From: Ceratorhiza oryzae-sativae
Lineage: Eukaryota > Basidiomycota > Agaricomycetes > Cantharellales > Ceratobasidiaceae
Assembly (NCBI GenBank): GCA_030998015.1
Contig: JARWMV010000236.1
Span: 310,001-374,000, forward strand
DNA length: 64,000 nucleotides
Reading direction: 5' to 3'
Positions 35,558-47,576 of the stretch are shown piece by piece (the first letter of the stretch is position 1; every line of letters begins with the position of its first letter). Under the pieces are notes generated by a model that was not told the DNA's origin, searched no databases, and saw only the letters and a program-made list of their open reading frames with translations. A program made the translations under genes and the position numbers.

Positions 35558-37315
35558 TTAATCATGACCACCGTTCGCCGAAGCGGGTCTAGTGGCCGGC
35601 TCTTTCAGTTTCAGTGGTGGAATCTCGACACGGCGAAGACCCATAGCGGCATTGATTGCACCTTGCAGCTTGGAGCCTGCGTCATTCTCTTTGTTGGCTC
35701 TAGACCATTGTTCGTAGTTTTTAACCCCCAACTGAAGTTGCAATGAATAGTCTGCGCTTATAGAGTCTTTCTCTGCAGCCTGACCACTTGGGGTATTCTG
35801 AAACCTATTCAAATATATTAGATCCGAAAGGCTGGGAACACCACCCACTCACCAGATCATCTCGTCGGGGCTACTTGAGCGCCACCGCCCACTGGCGTCT
35901 ACAGTTGGCCTGGGAGGCGTTTTGCGTAGAGTGCCATATCGTGAAGCAGTAGCGTGACAAGAAGCACAAGCGCTAGCAAAATTATCCACCGGTCTGCGTG
36001 CAAGTTAGACAAAAATAGAGGTCGATAACCTTCGGTGACAACGTACCCGTTCAACCGACCATTCCAGCCCCAAGAAGGCCTAAACCCGCCGAGGTGTTTC
36101 CTGAGATCCTCTCCTACGGGATTCATCCATGACTCTTTGGACTCCTCGCCTTGCTCAAATCGCTCTTGGGTAAGTCGAGGATCATTGCCCCATTGGATTC
36201 CCAGCGCTGTAGTCCTATACCAAGGCTATATGCGCATAGTATCATTATTGTGAAGTAAAAACCATTACATCATAAGCTTACGTTTGGATTGGTCTCGCGC
36301 CCATCGTACATGAATGCTCCGAACACCCAGCCGATAGGTGATCGAGCGTCCCTAACCGCAAAATCGATTTGAAGGAGCCGAACATCGTTCGCGTGGCTAT
36401 TGCGTTGTCCTGTGATAGGAAAATAATCCTGCTCCGGATTTGTTTGTGAGATCATCTATGGAGCAAATTGTCAATACGACACGTTTAAATAACATCCCGA
36501 GGTTTGACGTACGGCAGACCAAGTGGGGGAGCCTCGTTGAGTAGGCAAGTCCTTGCTGTTCGCATCCGTCATCAAGACTTTGAACACAACCGATCCCTCT
36601 GGAAACTGGACATCCCGCTCCCAATTAGGCTTACTAGGATCCTCCCACACTTGTCCGAATACAGAGGCCGCTGTAGATCGGATCGTTAGCCCAGCAAAGG
36701 TCTCAACATGACTGAAATGACATACCTGCAGCGTTGTAAAAACCACAAGCCCATATCTGAAGGTAACGGATTGTGTTCGGGCAAGCTCATATGGCGGAAT
36801 TGGTCGTTCGCTCGTCAGTCCTCTAAGCGGCTCGCGCCCGCTGGGTCCGTGATGGAGCCAAGGTGCATGGTACCAGTCACGAGTCTACACAGCGGCTAAT
36901 TGTGAGTCACATTGGCTAGTTGTGTAGATAATTGTTTGCTTACCGCGCACTTATGGGCGTCAAAATCGCATTGTACCATTCCTTCCAGGCAATAGGATCG
37001 TACGGCATGTGCATATGCTTCGGGGTTCTTCCGAAAATCTATCCGTAGCCACGGTGCGTTGGACGGACTGCATGCATCCGCAGGGGGAGCCAGGGGATAT
37101 TTGTTGCGAATGTGCCACAGCTTTACAGATGGCAATGCAGGGGCCGGAAACAGAGAAGACGTATGAAACTGCCTCTCAGCCGGGGCGATTGTTGAGTCAG
37201 ACTTTAGCGAAAGCCTGCTCCTTCTAGGGTCGGACGCATGATAGGTAATTAGCGAGCCACTAGCGAGTGTCAGAGCAGACTTGAAAACGGTTGAATGAGC
37301 CCTCAGTCGATACAT
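35558..37315 (-). CDS. Probable mitochondrial CxxCH (cytochrome c-like) protein
   Basis: The N-terminus MYRLRAHSTVFKSALTLASG is basic and amphipathic like a mitochondrial presequence. Downstream are LPSVKLWHIRNKYPL, APWLRIDFRKNPEAYAHAV, DWYHAPWLHHGPSGREPL, VFGQVWEDPSKPNW, VVFKVLMTD, LLQIDFAVRD, GWVFGAFMYDG, FRPSWGWNGRLNG, then after an intron VDNFASACASCHATASRYG and a hydrophilic tail. CASCH is a classic covalent haem c motif (CxxCH). I know of uncharacterised fungal and bacterial proteins with this layout but no assigned function. One base seems lost near 36760 (TF then QIWACGFYN in another frame). Confidence 0.7.
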
Positions 37316-37740
37316 TGCGATTGCAGATCATAAAATCCTAGCGACGTAGCCGCCTTATATAGCCACATGTGGACCCCAGCCACCAGGTTTATGTGAATGG
37401 GCACATGGTTTGACTAGCACTGTGATTGTTGGGTGTCGATCATATCTCAGCATGAGTATGGGATAGCCTCGGGTTATAACAATTGACAATTGACAATTGT
37501 CCAATGAGCTGTCGCCAATCCCGGTGGTTCTGACTCAAATAGAACAGTCCAAAAACGAGGGTGGCAACCCGAGCTATTGGCAGAAAAACTCGAGGATGTG
37601 GTGGAATAGAATTGGGGCTTCATAAGCTTGCTTAGGCTAGGAGGAGTGAACACGAGCACACATTTCAGGGGGGCAAAAATATGCCGGTTTGACCGGTTCG
37701 ATAATGAACTACTTCAAAACAAGAAGACGGGAGTTTTCAA
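37316..37740. other. Intergenic, upstream of CxxCH gene
   Basis: 425 bases with the presumed promoter of the CxxCH gene and the 3' flank of hydrophobin 1. It includes a short direct repeat of ACAATTG at 37484-37499. No gene seen. Confidence 0.5.
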
Positions 37741-38300
37741 TTAGACACGCATATTGTCCCACTCCATGGGTGAGCAATAAGTCTTGACAAGATTAAGATA
37801 TTCATGACCACCCGTGCAGCAGCTGTTGATACGATGAGTCTTTCATAAGCGAGCCTACAGAGTGCACTTACACAACAGCGGTATCACATTTCTCCCCAGA
37901 GGATAAAAGTGATTGCATGGCCTTGCACCGCACACCGACAAGATGTTCCTGCAAATCAAAGTTAGACCATGGACACGGGCCGACCCCTAAACGAGGGCTC
38001 ACGTCAAACGGTATGTTGATCCCCAAATAGTCACGTAGTAATGCACGTTCCTTCGTGCTATACTGATCGTATAGGCGATGGCAACACTGGTATGGGGCAC
38101 GAGGTATCAGATCTGTCTGGATAGGAGACGCACAATAGACTGACATATTGACCATCAAGCGGGCACCATTTCCGAGTGGCGAGGGTACGATTTGAGTTGA
38201 AGTATGTAGGGGATATCCGATATCCCAAAGGAGTGGCGTGTGCACCGAGCAGAAGAGAAGCTAGGAGTATGGTCACACGAGGACAGGGGGGAAACATCAT
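37741..38300 (-). CDS. Class I hydrophobin 1
   Basis: A small secreted protein with signal peptide VTILLASLLLGAHATPLG. The last three exons are certain: upstream exon down to 38003, 37872-37948 and 37741-37822. They give the hydrophobin Cys ladder CC-x34-C-x12-C-x5-CC-x13-C (QCCHRLYDQ, LVGVRCKAM, EKCDTAVVCC, KTYC). The first Cys is either in KWCPLDG or VYCASP, depending on an unresolved junction near 38.1 kb where the signal-peptide frame (from 38300) and the Cys-ladder frame meet. Class I hydrophobins self-assemble into water-repellent films on hyphae. Spacing and the LVGVRC context fit the family. Divergent partner of hydrophobin 2. Confidence 0.82.
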
Positions 38301-38653
38301 GCTTAAATCCGCATATGCTAGGCGCTTTAACGATCAACATAAATTCAGAAGAGTCTAGCTCACCGAATAAATATATTTAGAAAGCGATCTGGCGAATAGC
38401 AAAGGAGAAACGAATGGCAAGGGAAAGAAACTAGATGAATCAGGATGTGGATACAATTAGTCAGGTAACCAGGACCAAACACCCCCTATCTTGGTTATTT
38501 GGATCACCTCAGGGGTATACCTATTTAAAGCTCTGATACTACATCGCCCCGCTATCACTCTTTCCCACAACCACCATACCTTTACCTCTTTAGAATATAG
38601 CCTACCCTCGATTCCTTCACTGTCTTTACTTATTCTTGTCTTCCATAATAGCC
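38301..38653. promoter_or_regulatory. Intergenic promoter region between divergent hydrophobins
   Basis: 353 bases between the two starts. TATA-like sequences occur for each direction: TATTTAAAG near 38520 for hydrophobin 2, and TAAATATATTTATT on the minus strand near 38365-38380 for hydrophobin 1. Confidence 0.45.
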
Positions 38654-39605
38654 ATGCGTACCGTACTTCCTCTCACCCTCATCGCCAGTCTCGTTGCTGC
38701 ATCCCCGGCACCTCTATCTCCATCTACTCGCCAGACTCCTTACGATATCAAGTTCGAAGCTTCCGACGGCCCTTCCTACAACAACAAGCACCCTGAATGC
38801 GGCGGAATCCTCGAGCCGGGATGTGGACCTCTTCACCTAGGAGGGTCTGGCATTCTAGCCGGTGACTCAAAGTCTGGGGTTCTGGGCGCTCAAAATGGCG
38901 CAAACGTCGCTGGTGTTCACATTCGCGGACGTTTTCATCCCAAGAAAGATCTATTGAGTGGAATTAGAGCAGAGTAAGTATACTTGGTTTCACCTGACTG
39001 GCGCGGGGCTGATATCATGTATCAACCTAGTGCGCTCACCAAGCCCGTCGAAGGGCTCAACGTTCTCCCGAGCAATCCTCTGCAGGGACTTGGACTTAAG
39101 CGTTCGAGCAGCGACAAGCTTAAACGTATCATTGCTCTTGACCGTCCTGGTGCGAGTCCACTTGGGCTCGCCAACGGCGCCGATACCTGTGCGGCCGCGA
39201 ACAAATACGTAAGAGATTTCAGCATATCCAAAGTCTTGAATAGGGGCCAATCTATTGTTCAGTGCTGCAAACACGTTCGCAAATATTCCGACCCTCGAAA
39301 TGCGAACGTGCTCGATGGCGGTATCGTTCAAGACGGGTTGTTGAATGTGAGTCTGTTTGAACTCGAATATATCCTATCTGACTTTGGGGTTAGGATGTGC
39401 TCGTTGGGCTCACATGCGACCTCATTTCGGGAACTTTGGCCCCTAGCTCTTGCGCGAATCGAGTGTAAGCGTCCCGCGATCCTGAAATTATCTCTACTCA
39501 TGCGGAAAATATCGTAGGTGTTGCACTAGCCAACGTGAAACTAAAGGTGGGCAGGTTCTCCACTTGGGCTGTACTCCCTTGGCCGGATCGCTCGTCGACA
39601 TTTGA
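38654..39605 (+). CDS. Class I hydrophobin 2 with long N-terminal extension
   Basis: Five exons in phase: 38654-38973, 39031-39208, 39263-39346, 39394-39464 and 39518-39605; 246 residues. The signal peptide is LPLTLIASLVAASPAP. About 140 residues of Gly/Pro/Asn-rich sequence follow before the Cys ladder DTC-x6-CC...LVGLTC-x11-C-x4-CC-x15-C. This matches hydrophobins (LVGLTCDLISG is typical) but the protein is about twice the usual length because of the extension, which has two extra Cys (PECGGILEPGCG). Function: surface film formation, inferred. There is no frame break, so the extension is real unless the first exon belongs to another gene. Confidence 0.85.
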
Positions 39606-39710
39606 AGCGACCCCCGAAGGTAGTTCACTTGCAACGTGCAATGTAATAGACTTGTATAATATTGTTGTAATTTAACCTGTATAGTAGTGTACTTTTTAAA
39701 CCCCCAAGAG

Positions 39711-42380
39711 CTAAGGTTCTTCCTCGTCGCTGTCAGAGGCCAAGTCAATTTGTGGAATAGGTTCGTCGTCGTCATCTTCGTAGGTCGGCAGAGGTGAGCG
39801 TATAGTAGATGTGGCTCCGAAGGAGAGGTGTGTCGAAGCGCTAGGCGCGGGGGCCGAAAACATGCTTGAGCTTGCGGCTCTGGAAGTGTCGGAACCCAGA
39901 TCTCGAGACTCGGATGTAGTCGAGAGAGCTTGTGTAGAAGACACTATTGAATGGTCCCGGTTGACTGGATTTGGGATGCAGGGACAAACGACGAAGACGA
40001 AGCCTGGCTCCCGAATGGAGTTGGATCGGCAGTCGTACCCACAGGTGTCGATTGAGCGAGGTATTGGGACTGAACAGCCGAGGATAGGGCGCTCCTTGGG
40101 AGTACAGGAGACTCGAATTCTGGAAGCGCTGCCCGAGCAGGGGGTTGGTCTGGCTCCTTTGGCGCAGTAGTCATCTCCACTTCGGGCCCACTGGGACTGG
40201 TCAGTTCAGCTGTAGTCACCACCCGCGCTCTTTCTAAACTCTTTCGTCTCCTCGTCTTCTTCTTCGTCGTCTTTCCACCAGAGCACCAAATCATCCACGG
40301 TCGGACCGGATCCTGAGATGGGCGGTACGCGAGGATGAAGGAGCTGGTGAACAGCCTTTGAAGCGGATGGCTGGAGTGCGCGTACGCTCACACCCAACAG
40401 ACCGCTTGGCGTTGATCCATCGTTTAGACATTGCGCATAGACAGATGCGACGCTGGTGTTGGCTGGGTTGTGTAAAAGGATGGTCAAAAGCGTTCGATGG
40501 ATGACCGTTTGAGTTGAGAGTGGAAGTGTTGGAAGGAGATAGGAGAGGGAGTCTAGAGCAGGCTCAAGTTCTGTTGTCGAGGTTGATAAGGAGGGAGAGT
40601 TATAGGTGAACAGCTCGTCCGCTTCGTATCGAGCTCGCTTTTTCCCTTTTTTGTCGCTCTCTGTTTTCCCTTTTCGTCCTCTGTTTCTCTTTCCTGAGAC
40701 GAGGGAGGAAGAAGGGGCGCAAGTGATTTTATAATGTGCGCAGCGAGGCGAGTGTGTGATTGGGAGGGTGCTAGGGTGTGTGTATGCGCTAGGAGAGGCG
40801 AGATGGTTGAAAGGAGAGATTGGCGCAGTTGACTGTAAAAGGAAATAAATTTAGATTAAACGAAAAAGGAAGGTGAGAAAAGAGCGACGTACCTGGGTAC
40901 GTTGGGCTGGTCAAGTTGGTACGTAATAGCGTTGAGGAATTGAGGAACGTAGGGAGTAAAGTGTTTCCCACATCTAAAGCCGAATCATGTTGAGCTTGTT
41001 GCTCTTTGGTCTATTAGGATGAACGCACGTCTTGACAAGCTGCTGCACAAGCATACATCCTGTTATACAAAGCTCCGGTGCTATAGTGGCCTCAATTATT
41101 CTCTGAATGGGATCGTAAGGCTGTGCCTTTTGAAAAACATTCAAACTGTGTTATTCGGAACAGCCGAAAACATACGTACGATCTCGGTTGTGCCCACAGA
41201 AGTACACTGCAAAAGCCTGAGGGCGATTTGCGAGAGCGAGCCGAGAGGCATTGTGATTGGACGCGCGGTTGGAGTCCTGTTATAGGCGTAAGAACTATAA
41301 CTAACCGAAATCACACGGAGCTTACGATAGGAGTTGTACAAGCAGACCAATAATGCAACGGAGTCTGTCAAGCGCTAGAGGAGCCGCCACAGCAGGATCC
41401 TCCGGAAGTGGTGGAAGTACAAACGAGGATTGACTCGCGTTTAGTGCTGTATTGGGTCACACGAATTGCTTAGGCGCAATAAAAAGCTGCAAATGTGTAT
41501 GAACTTACGGATAGAATCACCCTGAGTCCTTCTGAGCACACTCAACAGGCTCCAAATTGTCCCAATTGCCGAATCCACACTTTTCCTCCAGGCAACGCTC
41601 GCTCCAACTTTTCCGCCTGTTAGAGGTAACGCAGAATGCAACCGAATCGCAGCCAACACAATATCAGAACTAGACGATGCAAGGGGAAAACTGCCTTGGA
41701 TATGGTCGAGCGTGAGTGAGTGTAGCGACTGCTGTAGGGCACGATGGTGCGTTGGGTGGTGTGTGGCCAAAAGAGTCAGTGCATCTATGGCGAGGACCTG
41801 TTTGGCGCCAGTATGAGTTCAAGCAGTTTAAATTATTGAATGAGAGCGTACCTGGAGTCCTAGGCCACTCACTTCGCTCTTGGCTAATGCCAACAACGCA
41901 ACACTACACTTTTGCACATTCGGAATGACAACCTGTCGTTGGAACTCGGGCATATCCATAACGCTCGTGAATACATGGGCAAGGAGCCTGATGGCAGCAT
42001 GATGATTTGGAAAAGGCTCGGACTTCTACTACACCCCCAACCCGTCAATGCGAGGACGTTCGAGAGCAAACAAAACTTGCCGAAAGCATAGGAAGCACTA
42101 CCCCGACCCATCCTTGCGCGTTCTCTATCAAGACATGTCTAGAAGCCATCGCAGTATGCCTAGCAAGCACCAAGCCGATCCATCTCGAAGACGCCTCGCG
42201 CGAATGCAAGAGGTTGTTCGTTCGCGCATTCCATTTACCAAGGACACCGGAGCCGGCTGAATCGAGTATCCCGGGTTGGCCAAGCACAAGCACAATCTCG
42301 GACAAATGTTCAAGAGCAGCGGCGTCGGTACCCAGGTGGTTCAAGAGCACGAGTTCGAGCGGGTGCTTCGTGCTCGCCAT
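39711..42380 (-). CDS. RIX1: Pre-rRNA-processing protein RIX1 (PELP1-like)
   Basis: First exon 42081-42380: MASTKHPLELVLLNHLGTD, then WNARTNNLLHSREASSRWIG, LVLARHTAMASRHVLIENAQ and GWVGVVLPMLS, the RIX1 N-terminal HEAT-like region. The second exon, from 42024, reads KSEPFPNHHAAIRLLAHVFT and DMPEFQRQVVIPNVQK. The C-terminus is low-complexity and acidic, ending DLASDSDEEEP, as in RIX1. In yeast the RIX1-IPI1-IPI3 complex with REA1 matures the 60S subunit. Intron 42025-42080 has a GC donor (TCG|GCAAGT). Middle exon limits (40.2-41.8 kb) were not fixed. It starts 180 bp from the FAH gene in divergent orientation, with TTATAAATGG at 42501-42510 on this strand. Confidence 0.78.
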
Positions 42381-42560
42381 TATTCGACCAAAATTTGGTA
42401 GTGATCAACCAGATGGCGGGCCGTTGTCGCCGGATACGGTAAGCGCCGTGTTGTGCTTGTTTGGACGACCATCATCATTGCCGAGGAACTTGAGCGAAGG
42501 CCATTTATAAGTCCGAGGGACAAGGATGGTGCCGGCCGAGCCCCCGCCTCGGCAACGACA
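42381..42560. promoter_or_regulatory. Shared divergent promoter, RIX1 / FAH hydrolase
   Basis: 180 bases between divergent starts. A TATA-like TTATAAATGG lies on the minus strand at 42501-42510, 120 bases from the RIX1 start. Confidence 0.45.
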
Positions 42561-43697
42561 ATGGCCCAACGCTGGACACGTCTCATCCGATTCACCGCCG
42601 TCGAGACCGGCGGAAAACGCGTTCATCTGGGGCAGCCGGTCGACCCCAAGGTGGATGGTGAGCAACACCGGGCCATGTACTCGTCATCATGACTAAATGC
42701 ATTATCTCTATCTAGTGGGACTAGCCATCCTCAAGAAACACTCGCTCAAGGCCAACGAGATCTCCGCTACGTCTGCTTTGGATCCGCATGCCAGAGTCAC
42801 AGACAAGGTACTGACAGTCGATACGTTGTTGGAGCCTATTGCACCAGAGGAAGTCGGGATTGTAAGGTGTCTGGGACTTAATTATCGGGACCATGCTGTG
42901 AGTCTCCCGTCTCTCGTCTCCCTAGCCTCGCCTAATTGCGATGCGACCCAGGCCGAAGCCAAAATGGCCATACCAGAGTTAGTCTTTTGCTCCTCTAGCC
43001 TACCGAACATACTAACATAACCCGACAGAGTCCCAGTTCTGTTCTACAAACCATACACGTCTCTGATCCCGGCTCTCGCTCCCATCCGTATCCCACCCGT
43101 CGCTCAGCCAGTAAACGAGCATTTGAGCGACTACGAAGTCGAGCTGGCCATCGTCATCGGAAAGGATGCCAAGGACGTACCCGAGAGCAAGGCACTGGAA
43201 TACGTATTGGGTTACACCGGGGCAAACGACGCAAGTCCTGTCATCAACCAGAGTTTTATTTAATTCCGCCTAACGACTGAGAGATGTTCTAGGTCTCATT
43301 TAGAAAGCATCAACTCGCCACATCTCAATGGTCGTTCTCCAAATCGTTTGACAACACGACGCCGCTCGGACCAGCTCTCATCTCTCCCTCCCTTCTCCCA
43401 TCTCAGTCACCACAGTCGCTGCCCCTGACCGCGTCTGTGAATTCCAAGACACTCCAAAACGGGACGACGGCGGACCAGATATTCACCGTTGCGCGCACGA
43501 TCGCGTTTCTCAGTCAAGGCACGACGCTCAGAGCTGGGAGTGTCATTTTGACAGGCACACCGGCCGGAGTTGGGTTTGTGAGAGAACCCAAGGTGTGGTT
43601 GAGAGATGGAGATGAGGTCAGGACGTTTGTCGGGGGTGGGATCGGGACGCTGGTGAACAAGGTGGTGGAAGAGAAGAGTGTAAAAGCCAAGCTGTAG
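42561..43697 (+). CDS. Fumarylacetoacetate hydrolase-family protein
   Basis: Five exons in phase: 42561-42657, 42716-42897, 42952-42977, 43029-43230 and 43293-43697; 303 residues. FAH-fold signatures: GIVRCLGLNYRDHA, PVLFYKPYTSLIP, the metal-binding acidic motif YEVELAIVIGKDA, YVLGYTGANDVSFR, and the C-terminal GSVILTGTPAGVGF. The family hydrolyses or decarboxylates beta-diketone-like compounds with Mg/Mn; the exact substrate cannot be told from sequence. The length fits the FAHD group more than true fumarylacetoacetase (about 420 residues). The intron 43231-43292 has a GC donor (GAC|GCAAGT). Confidence 0.92.
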
Positions 43698-43850
43698 TTT
43701 TCAAGTGTACGAATACTACGATAGGTTCTGAATGTGTATCCCCAAATAGTGCATCTAGTTTGACTACTTTGTTTCTTGTACAAAGGAAGCTTATTATAAT
43801 ACATTGACAAGAGGGTTGGTGCGATTTCATAGCTTCATGCATCCTTGGCC

Positions 43851-45592
43851 TTAGAACATCATACTGGCAGCAACATCTAGATCCCCATTCGCGATTTTCA
43901 AAAGGTCGATTGCTTGGGCTTCGGTCGCTCCAAGTCCTATGAGCATGTCAATAGATTCTCTAGGAAACGAAGCTGGAGCTGGGGCAGCTGGTGGTAGCGT
44001 CGGAGCTCGCGATGCTGGACGCGAAGCCGGGGCGCTGGCAGAAGTGGGCGGAAGGGACGCAGGCGCAGACCCAAGGGTATGTCCAGGTCCCATGAAGCTC
44101 GCCGAGCGGTGGGGAGGTCCAGGTGGTCCTCGTGCAGATGAAGGCTGGGATGGATGGTTTGGTGCTCCGCTAGAACTGCTGGCGCTGTTGGCGGCCTCAA
44201 GTTCTGCGGAAGTGTCCGTTCGTGCTTTGTTGGGTAGCTCTGCCAGATGATTGATTAAGATACAATGATAATCCGAAATACATCAACTGACCATGCTCCG
44301 GAAGGAACGCTACTTCCCTTCCTTGGATTCGCAGCACGCCCTTTTCGAGATCAATACACGCCTGATGGGCCTTCAGCATGTCTAATCCGAACAAGAGGTC
44401 GACGTCTCGACCCTGCCAAAAGCATCAGAATATGTGTATGGCAACAATGCTCGCAAAACACACCTCCATAATCGTAAACGCACACGCCAAGTGTAAATCT
44501 GCAAGCTTTAGCTGAGCAGAGTGTACTCGTCCCAGAATCTTGGCCGTCCCTACTCCCTTGGCGATGCCAGCAAAGCGAGTGTCGAGTAGACGGAGAAGGC
44601 TATCGTTACAGTCAGGGTAGTGTCAGGATGGCACAGAAGGCGGGGACATACCCGCAATTTTCTGCGCAGTCGGGGCTCACTGAGTGACTGTTAGTAAGGT
44701 TGATGTGTAAGTGAGAGAGACGGAAATTCACTGATAGTCTGTTGGGCTCCACTATCGACAAAGGCTTTCACCTTCACACCGTTGACCTCGATCGGTATAC
44801 TAGGCACAGAGCGAGCCACTACCATCAGCTTTCTTTCTGCTCCGGAATCAAGGGGACTCACTAAAGCATAGTCACTCTCCCAAAGAATTCAGGTGAATAC
44901 TCCATAGCATGCTCCATATTCTCCAAAACAGCCTGCTGACGAATATTCTCTTCGATCCGACGCTGGGCTTCGATATTGTATGGATCCGCGTTGAGTGCCT
45001 CAATCTCCTGCTGTTGGGCCAATGCTGCTTGGCGCTGACGCTCGCGGTGTTGGCGAAGGAGCTGAGAGAATCTCTGGGGGTCGTTTTGGACTGCGTCTGC
45101 AATCTCAGGTTGTGTCTGTGGGCGTAAAAGGTAAAAATGAGGCGTGATATGTAACGACTTGGTGTCTACCTCCCGAAGTTGACGCATGAGCGTCGGGTCA
45201 CCGAGGATTTGAAGACGCATCATCTCCTCATCGTGGTCAACTGTTCTAAACCCACAACTCGCCCGTTAGCCGTTCGTGGTCTATCGGATATTCACGCTCA
45301 CCTTCCGGCAATCACAGCCTTCCGCCTCAACTGCAGCCTCGCGTCTTCCTGCACTCCTATACTCCTCAACGTAGCTTTTGGATCGACCAGTTCTACGCCA
45401 TCGTATGATATGCTCTGCTCGGCGATAGGTATTCCTGACTGCCATATCTTTTCAGCCTTGCCCTACCCTAGCATCCACAAATTTATGGCTCACCTCTGCC
45501 TCGAGAAGCGCCGTTATGTTCTCCATCTCGACGTCGGGGTCTACTGCTACCTCATATGTTAGGCCAGTCTCTGTGACAAAGTGGATAATCAT
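43851..45592 (-). CDS. DDI1: DNA damage-inducible protein 1 (UBL-RVP-UBA)
   Basis: Starts at 45592 with a ubiquitin-like domain ([20 protein letters not shown]). The Ddi1 helical region contains [22 protein letters not shown] sequence and [16 protein letters not shown]. The aspartic protease domain has [15 protein letters not shown] (catalytic DSG), then [17 protein letters not shown] and [12 protein letters not shown] Pro/Ala/Ser-rich linker leads to the UBA domain [18 protein letters not shown], ending DVAASMMF. Ddi1 is a shuttle receptor and ubiquitin-dependent protease feeding the proteasome. The retroviral-like fold is cellular here, not a transposon. Confidence 0.94.
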
Positions 45593-45851
45593 CGTGGGTG
45601 GTGGGTTAGGACGGGGATGGGGTTATGACGGAAGAGCAGAGCGCGTCCCTTTTTATACACGGGTCGATCAGGGTCCGAAGCCCCGCCTTTCGCTGAAGCT
45701 CGTTTGTCGTGCTTTAAGCTGTTCGTGACTCGGGGCTGACGACCACACGTCTGGAAGTCTCTAGAATCTACCATGCTATTCTCTGGTGAGGCGGACGCGT
45801 GGTATGACAAATACATAGCATATACGAAAGCGAAGTAAATGCTCAATCAAT

Positions 45852-47424
45852 CTACCGACATGGCTCAAGAATATCTGTGTCGCACACTAGCCTGTCCTCT
45901 AGGGTGACGTGAAAACAACCTAATACAGAGGTAAGCAAGTCATCTCAGATATCCATGATCGAAAGCACAACTTACAATCGAGAAGTAGTGTCGTGCTCTT
46001 GAAATTATTCGACATCAGCGCGTCCTCCAGGGCCGAGGCACTCATATCTCCATCTAAGTCCGTTGCGCATGAGTCTTTTTTGCTCATCCACCATTCATCA
46101 CAAGAGACTCACCGCTAAAATCGCTAAAGCTCGACGATCCAGAAACCTGTCCGCTTCCCACCTCTTGGGCTTTGATCTTTCCCACCCGTCCACCCCCTTC
46201 AGGCGCGTCGGACACGGTCGTGCTAGGCGATCGCCTCGTGCTGGCAGACGTCGCTCGTCGAGTCACACGGACAGGCAACCGAGCTCGCGAATCCGATGCT
46301 GCAGGAGATGGGATATCCGGAATGGAAGACTCTTGAGCTGAGATTGATGCCGCCGACGCAGACGTGGGTGTGCCGCTCCTCATTGCACCCGGGCCAGGAG
46401 CAGTCACTGATCGCTTGGCCAGTGTGGCGGTAGCAGTACCAGACTGAGAGCGCGTCGTGATTGACGGAGCCGACGAGCGTGAACCCGAATTTTCGAGCGG
46501 CCGGGACGCGCTTTGGCAAACCCAAAAGCCCCACTCCTCATCATCTTCTGGAGGTTGTGCAGCTTTTGCGCCAACTGATCTGCCTCCTCGCGCTGAGCAT
46601 CCTTTCTCTCTGTCTCGGAATCATCGCTTTCAGACGGGGTCGAGGCTGTCGGAGATGTATCACCTGTCTTCACTGGGGTGAGCACAGGATTCATCTTGAT
46701 CATCCGAGTTGCGCTATTCGGTTGGATAATCGATGACCGGCTAGATAGTCCAGAGGAAGATGTTCGCCTCGGCAAGTACGGTTTCGGAGTCGGTATGTTT
46801 GGCGAGAGCGGGTTCGAGCCGGACTGCGTGAAACTCGGTCGCAGCCGTTGGCGGTCATCTGGATAGGTGAGGTGAGTGGACCAGCGGAGGGAGGCCCTTG
46901 TCGAATTCCCTGTAGGCCCTTCAATCCTCTTCATATTTCACTTGTGCGCGGTATAAGAGGTACGGAACGGGAACATCAAGCTGCGTAGAAAGCCGAGCCC
47001 CTGCAGATTAAATTGTCAAGTGGAGCTCAAAAAAAGCAGAATGTTGTAGAGAACGTACAGTCAATGGCGTACAAGTTTGTCCACGACCTGGACAGTTCGC
47101 TCCACAGAATCTTCTCTTTCTCAGCAGACCAAACCACCTATAGTGTACCGGATCAATATAAACCTGCGAAACATCTTCAACATAGAGAGACTCACTGACT
47201 TGAGTTGGGGGCACAGGGGCGTCCAAAGGGCGAGGGTAAGGTAATCGTACAATTACATGTATTTGTCGTTGCGGAGGCGGTTGTGGAGCCTGATTTGACC
47301 CAATCCGGGGCAAGGGAGGACGACTCTCTACATATGGGCGCTGTTGCCCGACTGTCATACTCGGAGTAGGGGATTTGTAGCCAGGATTCTGGGGGGGTAG
47401 AGGTGGGTATTGACCGCCTTGCAT
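45852..47424 (-). CDS. ATG29: Autophagy-related protein 29
   Basis: The Atg29 N-terminal domain is spread over three exons: IHVIVRLPYPRPLDAPVPPT, VVWSAEKEKILWSELSRSW, then LSTQLDVPVPYLLYRAQVKY. It is preceded by a Pro-rich start (MQGGQYPPLPPQNPG). The rest is disordered, Ser/Thr-rich, with a helix QLAQKLHNLQKMMRSGAFGF typical of basidiomycete Atg29, and an acidic end. Atg29 joins Atg17 and Atg31 to scaffold autophagosome formation. Two single-base losses interrupt it: near 46924 (YEED then LKGLQGIRQG) and near 46502 (C run after FGFAKARP). Last exons read SDGDMSASALEDALMSNNFK and end at 45852. Confidence 0.85.
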
Positions 47425-47576
47425 GATGGTGGCAGGTAAGAAGCAAGTGTTTGATTTTGAACAAACAAATATAGCGCGCCTGAGGCGCTTAGCCTATACC
47501 CCCCTTGATTCGATACAATTACAGCAGGAATAGACAGCGTCATAAGAATACACAGAAAAACCGCCGGGGAATAGGT

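Noticed and set aside
44700..44900. Retroviral-type aspartic protease suggesting a retroelement
   Set aside because: The DSG motif sits between a ubiquitin-like and a UBA domain in a spliced gene, which is the cellular DDI1 layout.
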